The notes beneath the pieces were generated by a model. It was given only the letters and a program-made list of their open reading frames with translations. It searched no databases and was not told the DNA's origin. A stretch of DNA of 64,000 nt from Theropithecus gelada (taxonomy: Eukaryota; Chordata; Mammalia; Primates; Cercopithecidae): assembly GCF_003255815.1 (NCBI RefSeq), contig NC_037671.1, positions 155,178,645-155,242,644 on the forward strand. The letters are read 5' to 3'. Shown one piece after another: positions 34,256-47,390 of this stretch. Each line of letters starts with the position of its first letter. The stretch's first letter is position 1. A program made the translations under genes and the position numbers.

Positions 34256-36109
34256 GAAACTCCACTTTAAATTATTTTCAAATTCTTCACTTTACCAATA
34301 ATATAACTGGGGCAGAAATCAGCAAAGTCGACTTACCAAAGATCTACATTTATTGTGTAGTAGACACAAGGCCCCTCGTGTCCAGAATCTGTGCCCAGTG
34401 CTGTTTTTTCCATGGATAACTAAAATCTATGAGTACAAATAGGAAGAAAGAGAGAGTCTGCCTATAGAGTGAAAATTGCAGATATATTCTGTTACCTAGC
34501 GACATCATGAGAAGTGTTTCAGTTTCATCTCTCATAAAAACAAAGGACACCATTGTTAGTATCTGACTCACATCAGTGCTGTTGACAACGCAAGGTGTCT
34601 CAGCACCTGGAAGAAACCAGCAGCATTAGTAAGTGTTCCCATTATAGAACCACTAATGAGGTAATTTGTTAAACCAGCATCCCCCTGGAAACCAAAATCA
34701 GACAAATGAACTGGTACATTTGCAGGTTTAGGAAAACAAAATTCTCAGTAGAAATAGAAATGAGTCTATGCCAGGTATTTGTGACATATTGAATTCATCT
34801 GAGGCAATCATCATGACTCATCATCAAATGGAAAACCTAGGATATCCAGCCCGTTCTGCTGGAAAAAGTGGTCATGAGGGTGCCAGCAGGTAGGATGGTT
34901 TTATTTAGGAGGACTCTCCCTTCTCCTAATCCACTGAGTAACAATGCATGACCAGTAATATTTTCAAAGGAACTACAAGAAAATTGTATTGATACTTATG
35001 TTCCGGTATAATTAATTAGCAGATGAAGTAATTTCTTAACCTGATACTCAAGTCTTCTATGATCTGATGACCATAAATGCCTCTGTACCCCATAATACTC
35101 ACTGTACTGAGAGAATATCTGCATCTCTTTACTCATGCTGTTCCCACCTTGCTGACATTACCTCCTCCTGTGCATCCACCTATAAGATCCCACTCTTGGA
35201 AATACTGGACTTCCGCCCTCCTTCTACACTCAGTACTGACCTAGTTCCCAGCTTCAGCAACTCTAGCAACACTGCCCTTAACCTTTTGCCTTTGGAAACT
35301 TGGCAGCATCATCTCCAAAGGATCCAAACCCAGAGTCAAGTCCAATGAGTCTTCTCTGGTCCTGTGGCTGAGCAGCCCAGCTGGCACAGCATGGGTAGAG
35401 ACCACCTGTATCCCATCAGCTTCCCAATCCCCCTTCAAAGTACTTAATAAGTGTGTGCTGCTAGGTGATGTTGTGGCACAGAGACGGTTTTGTCAGATAG
35501 AAGAATGCTGCCACACATCTATTTTTACTTGACTTATTTAACAGTTTGGAAGGACATGCACAATCGCTCTACACAGTATAGATCTGGCCACCCAAGAGAT
35601 GGCTCAGACTCACCAGGGGACAGGGGACAGCCAGTGCTGAGGAGTGCCTGCCTTTCTGCCCCTGGCTACACTGTGTCCCAGAAAAGACATTTTCTCACAG
35701 TCAAAAAGCAAGCAGTCACATCACTGAAAACTATCTAAAAAGATATTTTTCTTAACTCTGCACCTAGAAAATCATTTGGAGGATGGTGCTAGCAAAGACT
35801 GCTAGCTCTTATAGACAGGTGACCTTAGAGAAGAGCAGGGGACTGAGGGGGGTGGAAATCCCATGGTCCAAGTCTTAGCTTAGACTCTAATTGAGATGAT
35901 AGAACTGTTACTTAAATAGCAGTTTCTTTTTGTTTCTTCTTTTATAAAATAAGGAAAATAAAATCCACCCTATTTGACAGATGGGCAAACTTAAGATAAA
36001 ATCAATAATATATGTGAACTGACTACGGGATTGCAAAAAGCACAATGGATTGGGACATGTTGAGATAATAATAATTGTTCCAGAAAGATATGGAACCTCT
36101 TATCTTTCC
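34256..36109. other. Unique sequence
   Basis: About 1.85 kb. 35040-35440 might include an old L2-like stretch. Frames of 93 and 82 aa (35067-35348, 35490-35738) have no recognisable domain. Confidence 0.4.
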
Positions 36110-36434
36110 AAAAGCCTAAATGTGGCTGAACATGGTGGCTGATGCCTGTAAACCCAGCACTTTGGGAGGCCGAGTTGGGAGAATCACTTGAGGTTAGGAG
36201 TTCGAGACCAGACTGGCCAACATGGTGAAACCCCATCTCTACCGAAAATACAAAAATTAGCTGGGCGTGGTGGCACATGCCTGTTGTCCCAGCTACTCAG
36301 AGGCTGAGGCAGGAGAATCACTTGAACCCGGGAGGCAGAGGTTGCAGTGAGCTGAGATCTTGCCACTGCACTCCAGCTTGGGTGACAGAGCGAGTCTCAA
36401 AAATAAAAAGTAAAAAATTTAAAAAGCCCAAATG
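36110..36434 (+). mobile_element. AluS
   Basis: Forward Alu about 36123-36421. The duplication aaaagcctaaatg (36110-36122) versus aaaagcccaaatg (36422-36434) differs at one base. The tail is short and interrupted. Confidence 0.92.
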
Positions 36435-36459
36435 CCTTATGAAACTTCAGTGAGTGATC

Positions 36460-36660
36460 ACAATCTTTAACATTTGTAAAGGATTTTACAGAGCACTTTT
36501 ACATAAATTATGCTGCTTAATCCTTACATTGACATCAAATTATGCGTGATTATTTTTTCCATTTAAAAAAAAAATGAGAAAACTGAATTCCAACGAGGTC
36601 AATCTACTTAAGACAGCTCAGCTGGTTACAAGCCATTAACTGAAGTCTTTTGACTCTCAT
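36460..36660 (-). mobile_element. MIR SINE
   Basis: 'ggattttacagagcactttt', 'gctgcttaatccttacattg', 'gagaaaactgaattccaacg', 'cagctcagctggttacaagc' in reverse MIR order, with an A-run in the middle. Confidence 0.7.
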
Positions 36661-37055
36661 TTTCTTTTTACAATACTACTGGTTCAAGAAAGCGATTGCA
36701 GAAAAAGTTGCATTAAAAGCACCACACTTAATACTTTGTTATTTGTGCTAGACAAAAATGTCCTGTGGGCATATAATATCCTCGGATTCCTTTCATAAAC
36801 CAAATTATCCTTGAAAATTGTTAAAAGATTTTATTCAGATTCATGTATCTGTTAGGCTAATTAATATTTCCTACAGAGGTTAACTACCATAAAGAACATT
36901 TCCACCATTTTGCTAACTAAATAGACTTCTTCATTATGAAAACAAAAATGATATATGGAATTAGATGGCAGCTTTAATAATTACAACTAAAACCATATGT
37001 AAAGACATAGATGAAATAAATCTAAATGAAATCATTTTTCAGGCAGGTTATATGA

Positions 37056-37369
37056 AACATCAGTAGCCTTTTTTTTTTTTTTTAATTATACTTTAAGTTC
37101 TAGGGTATATGTGCACAACGTGCAGGTTTGTTACATATGTATACATGTGCCATGTTGGTGTGCTGCACCCATTAACTCATCATTTACATTAGATATATTT
37201 CCTAATGCTATCCCTCCCCCACCTCCCCACAATAGGCCCCGGTGTGTGATGTTCCCCTTCCTGTGTCCAAGTGATCTCATTGTTCAATTCCCACCTATGA
37301 GTGAGAACATGCGGTGTTTGGTTTTCTGTTCTTGCGATAGTTTGCTGAGAATAACATCAGTAGCCTTTT
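37056..37369 (-). mobile_element. Short L1PA 3' end, heavily 5'-truncated
   Basis: Body 37073-37352 with a perfect 17-bp duplication aacatcagtagcctttt (37056-37072, 37353-37369). The text is close to young L1PA ('ccttcctgtgtccaagtgat', 'gtgagaacatgcggtgtttg'). Confidence 0.95.
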
Positions 37370-38019
37370 AAGAATAATAGGTTTGCTTGATGATGGTTCT
37401 TAAATATAGACTCATTAGATGTCTTATTATTGATGAGTAAGAATATAGTACAAATCTTAGAATACTGTGTATATTTTTAAGTGTAATTTTTTAATTAATA
37501 AAGTACATTTGGTATTTGAGTTAGTAAGGACAGGGCTAAGGGATCTGTTTTGCTCACCACATTAAAAAAAAAAAAAAAAAGGATTATTCATTGATTCCCT
37601 GTCCCCAGGGAGAGTGAAATATGGGAAAATTAAATGGTACTTGGCAGATGACATTTCTGAAGCCTGGTAACAGAAATGGCAGAATAAACATTCACAGAAG
37701 CCCCTCCTATGCCATAGGAAACTTGTTCTAATAGGATCATCCTGATGATCCTGATGGTGTGTCTCATCACTCTTTATTGCCCTCATTAGTCACAAATTAG
37801 ATTACAGAATCAGCATTTAGTAAATCTTAGCCTCCTTCCTTTCCCAGACTAGTGACTCATCCTCGAGTTTAGGAAAGAACACAGGAGGGAAAGAAGGCAA
37901 TATCCCTCTCTGCTATCTCTGCTGAAGCTAGAAAACTGAGAACAATGTCCTTTATTTCTCAAAGCAAATAGCATGTCTTATTGTATTAATCATGTTTTTT
38001 ATTTTCTGTATCTTACGAT
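37370..38019. other. Unique sequence
   Basis: Contains a 17-base A-run near 37563-37579. No gene or repeat recognised. Confidence 0.4.
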
Positions 38020-38059
38020 GCTTTGATATCTTGGGGAGTCTTGCTAATATGGAGAGACT

Positions 38060-38510
38060 GCCCCTCCAGGGGTCAGCTAATTCCTGGAAATAGCACAAGA
38101 TTTCCCACCCTGCCCCCGCACCTTGCCAACACATTTTTCAGAAGCAAACTAACCAATCCAGATATCCCCACAGAAATGTCATATCTCTTTTATCTAAGTG
38201 ACACACCAGGCCAATATTTTCCTGCCCTGAACCATCCCAGGGCCAGGTTTTAGATGACTAGAGACCACCTCTATAGCCCAGAGCCCACCAAAATTAAACT
38301 ACCCAATCCTCAGCTCTTCACCCTGTTCTGCACTCCTGTGGGAACCACATTAAAGGCCTGTGGTCATGCTTTTCCCTCCTTCTCCTGTCTTCCAACTGAC
38401 CTGGTGCTTCCCCATGTGACCCTGTGTGGTATGGCATGCCCCCTTCTCTTGGGGACTCTGAGTACTACAACTTTTCTTTCAAAGACAGTTGCTCTGCACC
38501 AGTCACCTTA
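38060..38510 (+). mobile_element. Possible ERV LTR, family not named
   Basis: C-rich block with 'gccctgaaccatcccagggc', 'gggaaccacattaaaggcct', 'tatggcatgcccccttctct' and 'tctttcaaagacagttgctc', resembling the R/U5 part of ERV1 LTRs with an ATTAAA signal. The ends and the name are uncertain. The 88-aa frame (38254-38520) is not taken as a gene. Confidence 0.4.
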
Positions 38511-38801
38511 TCATACATGATTAAAACACATCCCAGGTACAAATCTCGAGGCACTCATATAGATGTTCTGTTGTGATGATTGTATGGAGAAAGGGCAAAA
38601 ACAGTCAAGTCCCAGTTTCTAATTCCAGCTATTTTACAGAATGTATGGCCTTCAGCAACTCTCCAAGATTCAGGAAGAGCAAGAGATCTGGACAATAAGT
38701 TATTTGTGAATCAGTGGATCAAACTAGATAATCTCTGCCTAATTTCAGAGTTAAAATGCTATCATTATGTATACGTAAAAAACTTTACCTAAAAAGGTCA
38801 C

Positions 38802-39162
38802 TGTATTAGTCCACTTTCACACTGCTGATAATGACATACCCAAGACTGGGTAATTTATAAAGAATAAGAGGTTTAATGGACCCCCAGTTCCACATGGCTG
38901 GGAGGCATCACACTCATGATGGAAGGTAAAAGGCACATCTTACACGGTGGCAAACAAGAGAGAATGAGAGCCAAGTGAAAAAAGAAACCCCTTATAAAAT
39001 CACTAGATCTCGTGAGACTTATTCATTACCACAAGAATAGTATGGGGGAAACTGCCCTCATGATTCAATTATCTCTCACCAGGTCCCTCCCCCAACATGT
39101 GGGAATTATGGGAGCTACAATTCAACCTGAGATTTGGGTGGGGACACAGGAAAACCATATCA
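38802..39162 (-). mobile_element. THE1-like solo LTR
   Basis: Reverse LTR from 'tgtattagtccactttcaca' to 'ggaaaaccatatca', with 'ggtaatttataaagaataag', 'ggcacatcttacacggtggc' and 'ctcgtgagacttattcatta'. The 5-bp flanks (gtcac / cttac) no longer match. Confidence 0.92.
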
Positions 39163-39234
39163 CTTACCATTATTAATATTTTTAAATTTAAGATGCTATT
39201 GCTAAATTCAAACTCACCAGTGAATTACCAAGCC

Positions 39235-39425
39235 CCCTTGCAGAGTGATTCCCAAGCCTAGGTGATTATTAATATATCATCTGATGAACTGTGTAAAATT
39301 ACATATGCCCAGGCCTTGCCCACAGCCTCTCAGCAAGGATCTACGATGGTGGGCCCCAGAATTGGTTTATTATAAAAGCCCTTTGTATGACTTTAATGAT
39401 CTGCTAGGTTGGGCACTACTGCTTT
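39235..39425 (+). mobile_element. hAT-Charlie-type non-autonomous element (MER20/MER58-like)
   Basis: 'gtgattcccaagcctaggtg', 'tacatatgcccaggccttgc', 'gtgggccccagaattggttt', 'gggcactactgctttaa' follow the plan of small Charlie elements. The exact family is not fixed. Confidence 0.5.
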
Positions 39426-39499
39426 AACAGTAATTCTAAAATTATTATTTCACAACCACAACGCTTTCGAGAACTTGGATCCAAGCCAAGAGACAAAAA

Positions 39500-39685
39500 A
39501 CTGAATCTTTCAGAAAGGATTGTTTACATTTTACAGGCAAAAATAACAGTAACAGTAACTCGAGATTTCTGAGATCCACGTTGTTAAGTGACTTCTAAAA
39601 GGTCAATGAACAGGTGAGTAACAGAAGTAGGCATGAGCCAAATTCTGACTTCAAATCCAGTGCTTTATCCACTATGTCACCAAAC
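39500..39685 (-). mobile_element. MIR-like relic
   Basis: 'tacattttacaggcaaaaat', 'acgttgttaagtgacttcta' and 'gctttatccactatgtcacc' fit MIR-class sequence in reverse. Confidence 0.5.
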
Positions 39686-39774
39686 CATCTTATCATTCCA
39701 ATTTATGAGACAACTACTTAATCAAGCACCTATTATGTCAAAGACACCATCCTATCACATGTAGTAGAGGTTAA

Positions 39775-40015
39775 TACGTTTTTGAGTTTTGACTATGTGC
39801 TGAGCACCATTTTAGGGACTTAAAAATTATTTAATTCACAGAACAAACCTATGGGGTAGATATTAATACTATCCCAATTTCATACATGGAACAAACATAG
39901 AACAGAAATGATATGCAACTTGCCCAAGGCCATACAGCTAGTAAGGGACAAGGTTAAAATTAGAGCCCAGGTGGTTAGCTCCAAAACCTGAGCTCTTTAA
40001 ACACTATGCAATATT
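39775..40015 (-). mobile_element. MIR SINE, nearly complete
   Basis: 'gactatgtgctgagcaccat', 'cctatggggtagatattaat', 'gcaacttgcccaaggccata', 'cagctagtaagggacaaggt', 'agagcccaggtggttagctc': almost the whole MIR in reverse. Confidence 0.92.
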
Positions 40016-40164
40016 GTGTAGAGAACATTTGTTGAATATTCTAGAATTGAGGTTGCTATATGTAATGTATTACCTTCTTTAATCCTCCTGGGTAAATAGG
40101 CTCAGGATCTTGAGTCACTAACCCAAAATCTCACGGAGTGGTGAAGAAATTGTTTTACTACTGT

Positions 40165-40492
40165 ATAACTTAGGACTTTCATTTTTGTTTTTTGAGATGC
40201 AGTCTCGCTCTGTCATCTAGGCTAGATGGAGTGCAGTGGTACAATCTTGGTTCACTGCAACCTCCGCCTCCAGGGTTCAAGTGATTCCCCTGCCTCAGCC
40301 TCCCGAGCAGCTGGGATTACAGGCACACATCACCAAGCCTGGATGGCTTTTGTATTTTTAGTAGAGACGGGGTTTCACCATGTTGGCCAGGCTAATCTTG
40401 AACTCCTGACCTTAAGTGATCCTCCTGCCTCAGCCTCCCAAAGTGCTGGCATTACAGGTGTGAGCCACCATGCCCGGCCATAACTTAGGACT
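40165..40492 (-). mobile_element. AluS
   Basis: Reverse Alu 40178-40479 with a perfect 13-bp duplication ataacttaggact (40165-40177, 40480-40492). 'ggctagatggagtgcag' holds a small insertion. Confidence 0.94.
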
Positions 40493-41574
40493 CTTTTCGA
40501 TGTGTCAGCAAACTCAATCTTAATGGACTTAAACAAAAAAGGAATAATACTGGCTCAACAACTGGAAAGTCCAGGGATAAAATGATGTGACCGGGACACG
40601 ATTTTCTTGGGCTCTGCTTCAGCTACCTCTGTGTTTATTTCATTCTCTATCCCCTCATGGAGCTCCATGAGAAGACCCCCTTAATCAGAAAACAATCTAC
40701 TTCCCAATAGCTAAAACCCGAAAGTTTTTACCCTGAGACTATGCACCTACTACTGAAACAATCATGCAGGGTGTGTAATATAATGACTGGCTTAGCCTGG
40801 ATACAGAGACTGAGAGCCAAAAATAAGAGATGCCAACTGCAAATCAAACCCCAGCTAGCTGGCCTCCCTATAAATAACAGATTATTTGTGAGTACATTGG
40901 TGTGTTTTCTGTTAGCATCCCACAGTGTTTTCTTCATAGAACCTTCAGTTTAAAAGCTTTCCACTACTATCCAAGGAGAAAAACATGTGGTCAAGCGTTC
41001 ACTTGTGTTGCTACTGAGGGATGCTGTTCCTGTTCACCTTCCTCCCAGGTCCATACTCCCTCTGCTGCGTGTGGGCCCTGCTGGGTCATGGGAATGTCCA
41101 CGTGCAGATGCCCTCTCTCTCTTTGAGCACTGCCATCTCCCTGGGGCTCTGCTCAGGGAGCAGGACACAGGTTCCCTTTTCCTATCAGATACCAGAATCC
41201 TATTTGGGTTTTGGAGCCTCCACATGGCTCTGGCCAAAAGGAAGCCACAGGGTCTTTTAATCTAATGTCCATCAGAGTTATTGATTCTCCTCAGATCTCC
41301 TCTCCTCATCTTTTGCTGAGGAATCTTTGTTGTCTATCAGGGTTTAGGGGGTCGAGAAACTGGGAAAAATCCCTAACCTCTTCAGCAATCTGACATGCAG
41401 ACATATGTCCTACTCTTTCCACCACCCAAAGGCCTAAATTTTTGGAAAGCCAAAGCCAGGAACGGATCAAGTCTACTTCCCCTACCTCCTCTCTCTCCTG
41501 AGATACAAAGAGCAAAGAAGAGAAGGAAACTACTAGTATAAAAACCAGTGGCTAATATTTCAAAAATCTTTTTC
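40493..41574. other. Unique sequence
   Basis: 40530-40700 may be an unnamed ancient repeat. Overlapping frames (up to 92 aa) occur on both strands at 40741-41393 but show no domain or start/splice context. Confidence 0.4.
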
Positions 41575-41770
41575 TACCACTCTACCATCTATCAAATGCC
41601 CACAGTGTACAAAGATACAAACTAGGCACTTTGCACGTCTCTTTTGTTTTCCACAACTATCTACTATGTCACCACTGCACCGACAAGGAAACCAAATCTC
41701 AGAGATGTAAAATGACTTGCCTACTGACACAGGGCCGAGCCTGGACCCCTTTGTCCTCAGATCCATTCTT
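41575..41770 (-). mobile_element. MIR SINE
   Basis: 'aaatgcccacagtgtacaaa', 'caaggaaaccaaatctcaga', 'tgtaaaatgacttgcctact' and 'gggccgagcctggacccctt': reverse MIR order. Confidence 0.7.
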
Positions 41771-44700
41771 CAACCATGCCCTGTTCTGCTGTGTTTGGGG
41801 CAAAGGGAGGTTCCCACATCAGCTGATGGCCAGCTGGTTTGGCCAACAGGAGGCACAGATAGGAAATAAGAGGGTGGGGAGGGGAAATATATCACCCCTT
41901 TTGTCTAAGACAGCTTCACTGGCAGCTGCTGAATCTCCTCTGTGGCTCCAGCTCCCATTAGACGGCAGTCTGGTCTTGGTTTCTATCGGGTCCTGCTTTG
42001 GGATGTAGTAATGAGGATGACCAACCATTTAGGTTTGTCTGGCAATGAGTTTCCTGGCACGCAGGGTTTTCAGTGCTAAAATTGAGAAAGTTCTCAGCAA
42101 ACTGAACATCTTGGTCACCCAAGTGGTAATAGCACCTCCTCTTTACCCCTAGGCTGCCTCTGTAGCCAAAGAGTGCTAGGTTCCCACCTGCAGGTAACCT
42201 CTGAGTCTCTGACTATCCTCTGCATGGCTTCTCAGCCTCCAACACCTGTTCTACTCATCCCCTTCATTAAATTCCCTGTGTTGTAAATAGTTGAAATTGT
42301 TGCTGTTTGTGTGGTTAGAAGGGTTAGAAAGGCATTTCCTTTCTCTTCTTTGCTCACCAACCCTCAAGGGAGGGTTGGGGTAGGGAAAATAGCCCGTACG
42401 TCTGATACAGTTACCCAGCCAGTAAGTGCAAAGGTGATACTTTTACCAGGGCTGTGCTGTTATCACTACATTAAATTCACTCAGAAAAACAGTGCACTTC
42501 AGCTCAGGGAAAGAGGCTTCTCCCCACCTGCCTGCCCCTGCCTGTATAATTTCACCACCAGGAAGTATAATTTTATTTTAACTTTGCCTTGAAGGATTAA
42601 GTCATAGTAACACAACTTACAAATGAGTTATTTTTAGCTTGAGCAAGTGAAACACAGCTTCTGTCTGCTTTTCTGAGGTGGAGTAGGAAGGAAACAGGGG
42701 GAGGTTCTTGCTTGCTGCCTTGTGGAGTTCTACAGAGAAACCAGAAGCTTCTGTTAGCTTTTTTTTTTTTTCAAAAGGAAGCAGTGGTTACACTTATGGT
42801 AATGGCAGAGGCCTCCCAGACACTGACTTGGAGTTCTGTTTATTGGTTATGAGCAGATTTCTGGATACCTCCCACCTGACCAATAAAATGGCCCTCGCCG
42901 TAGAACACATTTAGGTAATTCACATTAATGTGTGTAGCTATTGCTATGGTAACAAGAAACTGGGATTTTTTATCCCTTTTCTTATTTTTCTAAAGTTCCT
43001 TTTTTGAGGGCAAATATACATTCAATATTTGAAAGAAAACAATTCGTAAGTCAGAAATATGGCCTTAGATATACAGATGCAATATAGGCTTGTCTGAAAT
43101 ACATTACAAAATAGTGATGTTGGACATACGTCAATTAGTTCAAATTAGGATTTGCTGGTTGTGAATCGTACAATTTCAAGACAAAAGAGTGTCCTAAAGA
43201 GTCATGTTTCAGATCAATCTGCTTCTCATACATATTTAATTTTCTTGCAAATGTTGAAACATGAAACAGTTCGTGCTGAGCAATAAGCTATCAATTTGAA
43301 TTCAACAGCTTCTAAAAACAAGTGGTCTGAGGTGTTCAAGTTCACAACAGCCTGTTTCCAGGTTTTATTTCAGTTAGACAAGTCATTGAGCAGCCTGAAC
43401 CCAGGAGAGTACAGCAAGAAATTACTTTATTTTTTCTTTCATCACTGCCCCCAAAGGAGATGTAAGATGGTCCCCTTTCTGGCCCCCTCCAGACATCTCA
43501 TGTAGGAGTCAGAGTTTTCTGGCCATTTTCAAATACAAAAACTACAGTCTGGTTTAGTCCCTTTAAAGCTTCAGTTCAACCCAGTGTTCAGCTCCTGTCT
43601 CCCTGAGGGTCAGCATTAGGACCTGGAGTTGGGAGGGCACCTGGTCAGTTCCTCCACTGGGATTGGGGCAGGGGCAGAGGAAGAGGGAGAGGGAAGGGGT
43701 TAGTGTCTCTACTTTCCCAGTTGATTCTTATCTCTCCTCTTGGTTGTCAGTGAGCCCCCCACTGCATAGTTGTCTGACCTGAGAGACTGCTTTGGCCTCC
43801 TGCCCTGGAAGCTCATGGTGAGGCTCTCCCTCCTGGAGGCCTGTGAACTTGTATAGACTGTTAACAAGATGGCTCAGCTCAAGCCAGGCTACCTTCCAAA
43901 GTAGCCACTAGACCATCCTTCCATGCCAAACAGTGGGAGGGGGAGTTCTTCCTGCCCTGCCACCACTCTCAGTTCTTTTAGCCAGATTCAAAAAGCATGG
44001 AGGATGGATTAGCACAGAATGAATTGCTGTTTCTGTGCCCTGTGCCCAATCCTAGGAGCATTTTTCTTAGAACTCACCTTCATATAGGTTGAAGATGGAA
44101 GGTGGAAGCTTTCCTTTTATTTCCCTAGGGAAAATCCACTGTGTCCCTCTTCATAGACTGACATCTCTTTTTTCAAATGACTCATTTCAAGTATCTCCAG
44201 ATTTCTGTCTAAATGAAGGACCAGGCTCGTGGTAGCTGGCCTAGTGTCGCTGCTGTTTAACAGGTTATGTCCTGCTCCTCCTGGGTACTTATTGTTTTTA
44301 CTTTTAGGACTCTAAATGCAATCAAACAAAATAAGAACAGCTCCAGTCAACATTCTATTAAATAAATCATGAGCCTTTGCAATAAAAGTATCACTACTAA
44401 AGACTATGCAAATAAGGGGCCCCTGGCTTCCAGTTCAGGTGGCTCTGAGTTGAGGGTAAGCACCAGGGCAGTGCCCTTTTACCAGATCCATCCAAGTGGG
44501 ATCACCCTCCAGTGGGGAGCTGGCCCCTTCTCCCAAGCATGCCAATCAAATTAAGTGCTCATCTCTTTAACACTTAAGGAGAGGCATATACAGGGGAGTT
44601 TTGGTCTGGGTGGGTAGAGCAAGGGCTTTCTGCTGAGAGGAAAAAGGCTAGATCTGAGGACTGAGGGTGCACTGGGACAGTGGGAGTAGTGGGAGGGAAG

Positions 44701-44804
44701 ATGTGGCACCAGGCTAAAGGGACATCCAGGCTAGGGTTGGGCTGCACTGAGGGCCAGGGAAACTGCTCTGGATATATGCAACTTATTCCCAATGGTTCAG
44801 AAAA
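41771..44804. other. Long unique stretch
   Basis: Three kilobases without a recognised repeat, slightly GC-richer than its surroundings, with a G/A-rich patch at 43660-43700. No frame over 125 aa, no CpG island, no evident splice pattern. It could hold regulatory DNA, but the sequence alone does not show it. Confidence 0.4.
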
Positions 44805-44865
44805 ATTTACATATATGTGTGTATATGTGTGTCTGTACACATACATATGTATATGTGTGCATAAA
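44805..44865. repeat. Alternating purine-pyrimidine (TATG/CACA) tract
   Basis: 'acatatatgtgtgtatatgt' followed by 'acacatacatatgtatatgt', partly self-complementary. Low-complexity DNA. Confidence 0.8.
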
Positions 44866-44879
44866 AAGAAGAGAGAGAG

Positions 44880-45015
44880 CTAATGACAAGCAAATGAGGT
44901 AACATTGAATAACAGGTGAATCTGGGTAAGAGGATCATAGGTGTTCTTTGCACCATTCGTATTTTTGCAACTGTCTATAAATTTGAAATTACTTCCTAAC
45001 AAAACTTTTTAAAAG
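44880..45015 (+). mobile_element. Ancient L1 (L1M) 3' terminus
   Basis: 'gtgaatctgggtaagaggat', 'ggtgttctttgcaccattcg', 'tataaatttgaaattacttc': the usual closing text of old L1M elements. Confidence 0.5.
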
Positions 45016-45340
45016 GTACCCTTTGAATCTCTACTGTAGATAACACAATCAATGAACTTTGTTCACCTCCCTTCATTTTCTCTTTCCTTCCACTTCATTT
45101 CTGCATTGTAAATAATATTTACATACTGTTCAAACATCCCAATTCTCACATTTGCTCTAGCCATGATATTACAGTTAAATATTTTAAATGTCCAGCACCC
45201 GTGCTTTTGCCATGGTTTTTCCAGTCATCTCTTGATTGGTTGAAGGTTCCTTTAAGGAGATTCCTTAAGAAAGGCTCATGGGAACAATATCCATGAGATC
45301 TTTCTTTAAGCACGTTTTACTATAGCTGTTATACTTGAAT
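45016..45340. other. Unique sequence
   Basis: Nothing recognised. Confidence 0.35.
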
Positions 45341-45719
45341 GTCAGTATATTAGTCCATTTTCATGCTGCTATGAAGAAATGCCTGAGACTGGGTAATTTA
45401 TAAAGAAAAAGTGGTTTAACGGACTCATAGTTCCACATGGCTGGGGAGGCCTCACAATCATGGTGGAAGGCAGAAGTACAAAGGCACATCTTATATGGCA
45501 GCAGGAAAGAGCATGTGCCTGGGAGCTGCCCTTCATAAAACCATGAGATCTTGTGAGATTTATTCACTGTCATGAGAACAGCACAGGAGAAACCAACCCC
45601 TGTGATTCACTTACCTCCCGTTGGGTCCCTCCCATGACATGTGAGGATTATGGGAGATACAATTCAAGATGTGATATGGGTGAGGACACAGCCAAACCAT
45701 ATCAGTCAGCTTACCGAAA
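45341..45719 (-). mobile_element. THE1-like solo LTR with perfect 5-bp duplication
   Basis: LTR 45346-45714, reverse, flanked by gtcag on both sides. 'tattagtccattttcatgct' to 'gccaaaccatatca'. Complete, no internal sequence. Confidence 0.95.
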
Positions 45720-46079
45720 GATAAAATCCTTGTTGCACACTTTGTAGAAATGGCCCCATTATCCTCTGGTAGTAAATATAACTGTGGAGAAACCTGCAGG
45801 CAGCTGGTTTTCTTTTACTGCTAAAGAAAAGGCTTGGTCTTTTTTCTCTTGGCTGGCCAAAGGCTTTGTTGTTGTTGTTGTCATTTTAAAGTTCAATTAC
45901 TTTAATAAGATATGCCTTTGGGTTGATTGATCTGGGCCAACTTTCTCTAGAACACATTTATGTCTCTGGAGATGTAAATGTACACAGTTAAGTCTCTGAT
46001 TTCAGGAAAATTATCTTTAGTAATCTCCTTGAACATTTATGGTATCCCATTCCTTTGCCTTATTTTTTCTTTAAGGACA
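45720..46079. other. Unique sequence
   Basis: Nothing recognised. Confidence 0.35.
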
Positions 46080-47390
46080 CCAAATGATATAGTTTGGATG
46101 TGTGTCCTGCCCAGATCTCATGTTGAAATGTAATCCCCAGTGTTGGAGATGGGATCTGGTAGGAGCTGATAGGATCATGGGAGCATATTTCTCAAGAATG
46201 GTTTAGCACCATCCCCTTGGTGCTGTCTTTGCCATAGTGAGTGAACTCTCATGAGATGTGGTTGTTTAAAAGGGTGTGGTACCTCGACCCTCACTCTTTT
46301 GCTCCTGCTCTGGCCATGTGACATGCAGTGCTTGCTCTGCCTTTGCTTTCTGCAATGATTGTAAGTTTCCTGAGGCCTCCCTAGAAGCTGAGCAGATGGC
46401 AGTATCATGCTTCCGCTATAGTCTACAGAACCATGAGCCCATTAAGCTTCTTTTCTTTATAAACTACCCAGTCTCAGAGTTCTGAAGGATAATGGATAGG
46501 GGGCAGGACTAAATTGCAGCTCACACTCAGACAGAGCAGCATGTGAAGACTCACATCATAAACTTTCGCTTTAAGAAGTACCCCAGGAATGTACCAGGAA
46601 AGCCGAGAGAATCCACAGACACTTTGATGGAAGTGGATTGCTCCTACAGGCCCCAGGAGACACTGAAAAACTGTGAGTACCCAACATGTGAAAATCTGAA
46701 AGGGAGATTGTCCGCCCCCCAAACACACACCCTCACTGGGAAAACTGAAAGTCCAGGTCATGGGAGAAGAATTTGACCTTACCTGGACCTGAGACAAATT
46801 TAGAGAGCAATATACATGGGTAGAAGCAGTGGGAAGAGCCCTGTGAGCTCTCTCAGTCCCCAGGGAAGGCATTTCTGACTGTGTCACAGAGGTCCTTGGG
46901 GAGGGCTGCTAAAGGAACTGGGAAAAGACTACAGAGAGAAGGAAACTTCGAGCTGAACTTTGTAACAATTTCAACAGAAGGCAGAGTTACCTGGACAGAA
47001 TTCAGGGGAGGGGGTGAATCAGGAGTGCAGATGCAGCTCAGAAGCCACAGCAGGCAGGGAGGCATGAAACCTGAAAGCCCTTCTTGTTTTCTCAGCCAAG
47101 AGGCTGGTAGTCTGGGGCAGGTTCTCAGCCCTGCTCACCCACTGCCTGGAAATAAACTCAGTGCTACTGGGGGACATGGTGGGAGTGAGACTGGCCTTTT
47201 GGGCTGTGTGAAAGCAGGGTGAGACCCGTGGCTGCCGGCTTTCCCTCGCTTCCCTGGCGACCTGCATGATGCAGCAAAGGCAGCCATTGCCTACTGGGAA
47301 CATAAATCCATTGATTGGAGAACCACACTGCTATGCCTCACAGCAGCCACAGCAAGCCCCACCCAAAGAGAGTCTGAACTCAGACATGCT

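Noticed and set aside
41631..42008. A 125-codon plus-strand frame
   Set aside because: Its first half is a reverse MIR and the rest has no recognisable domain or gene context.
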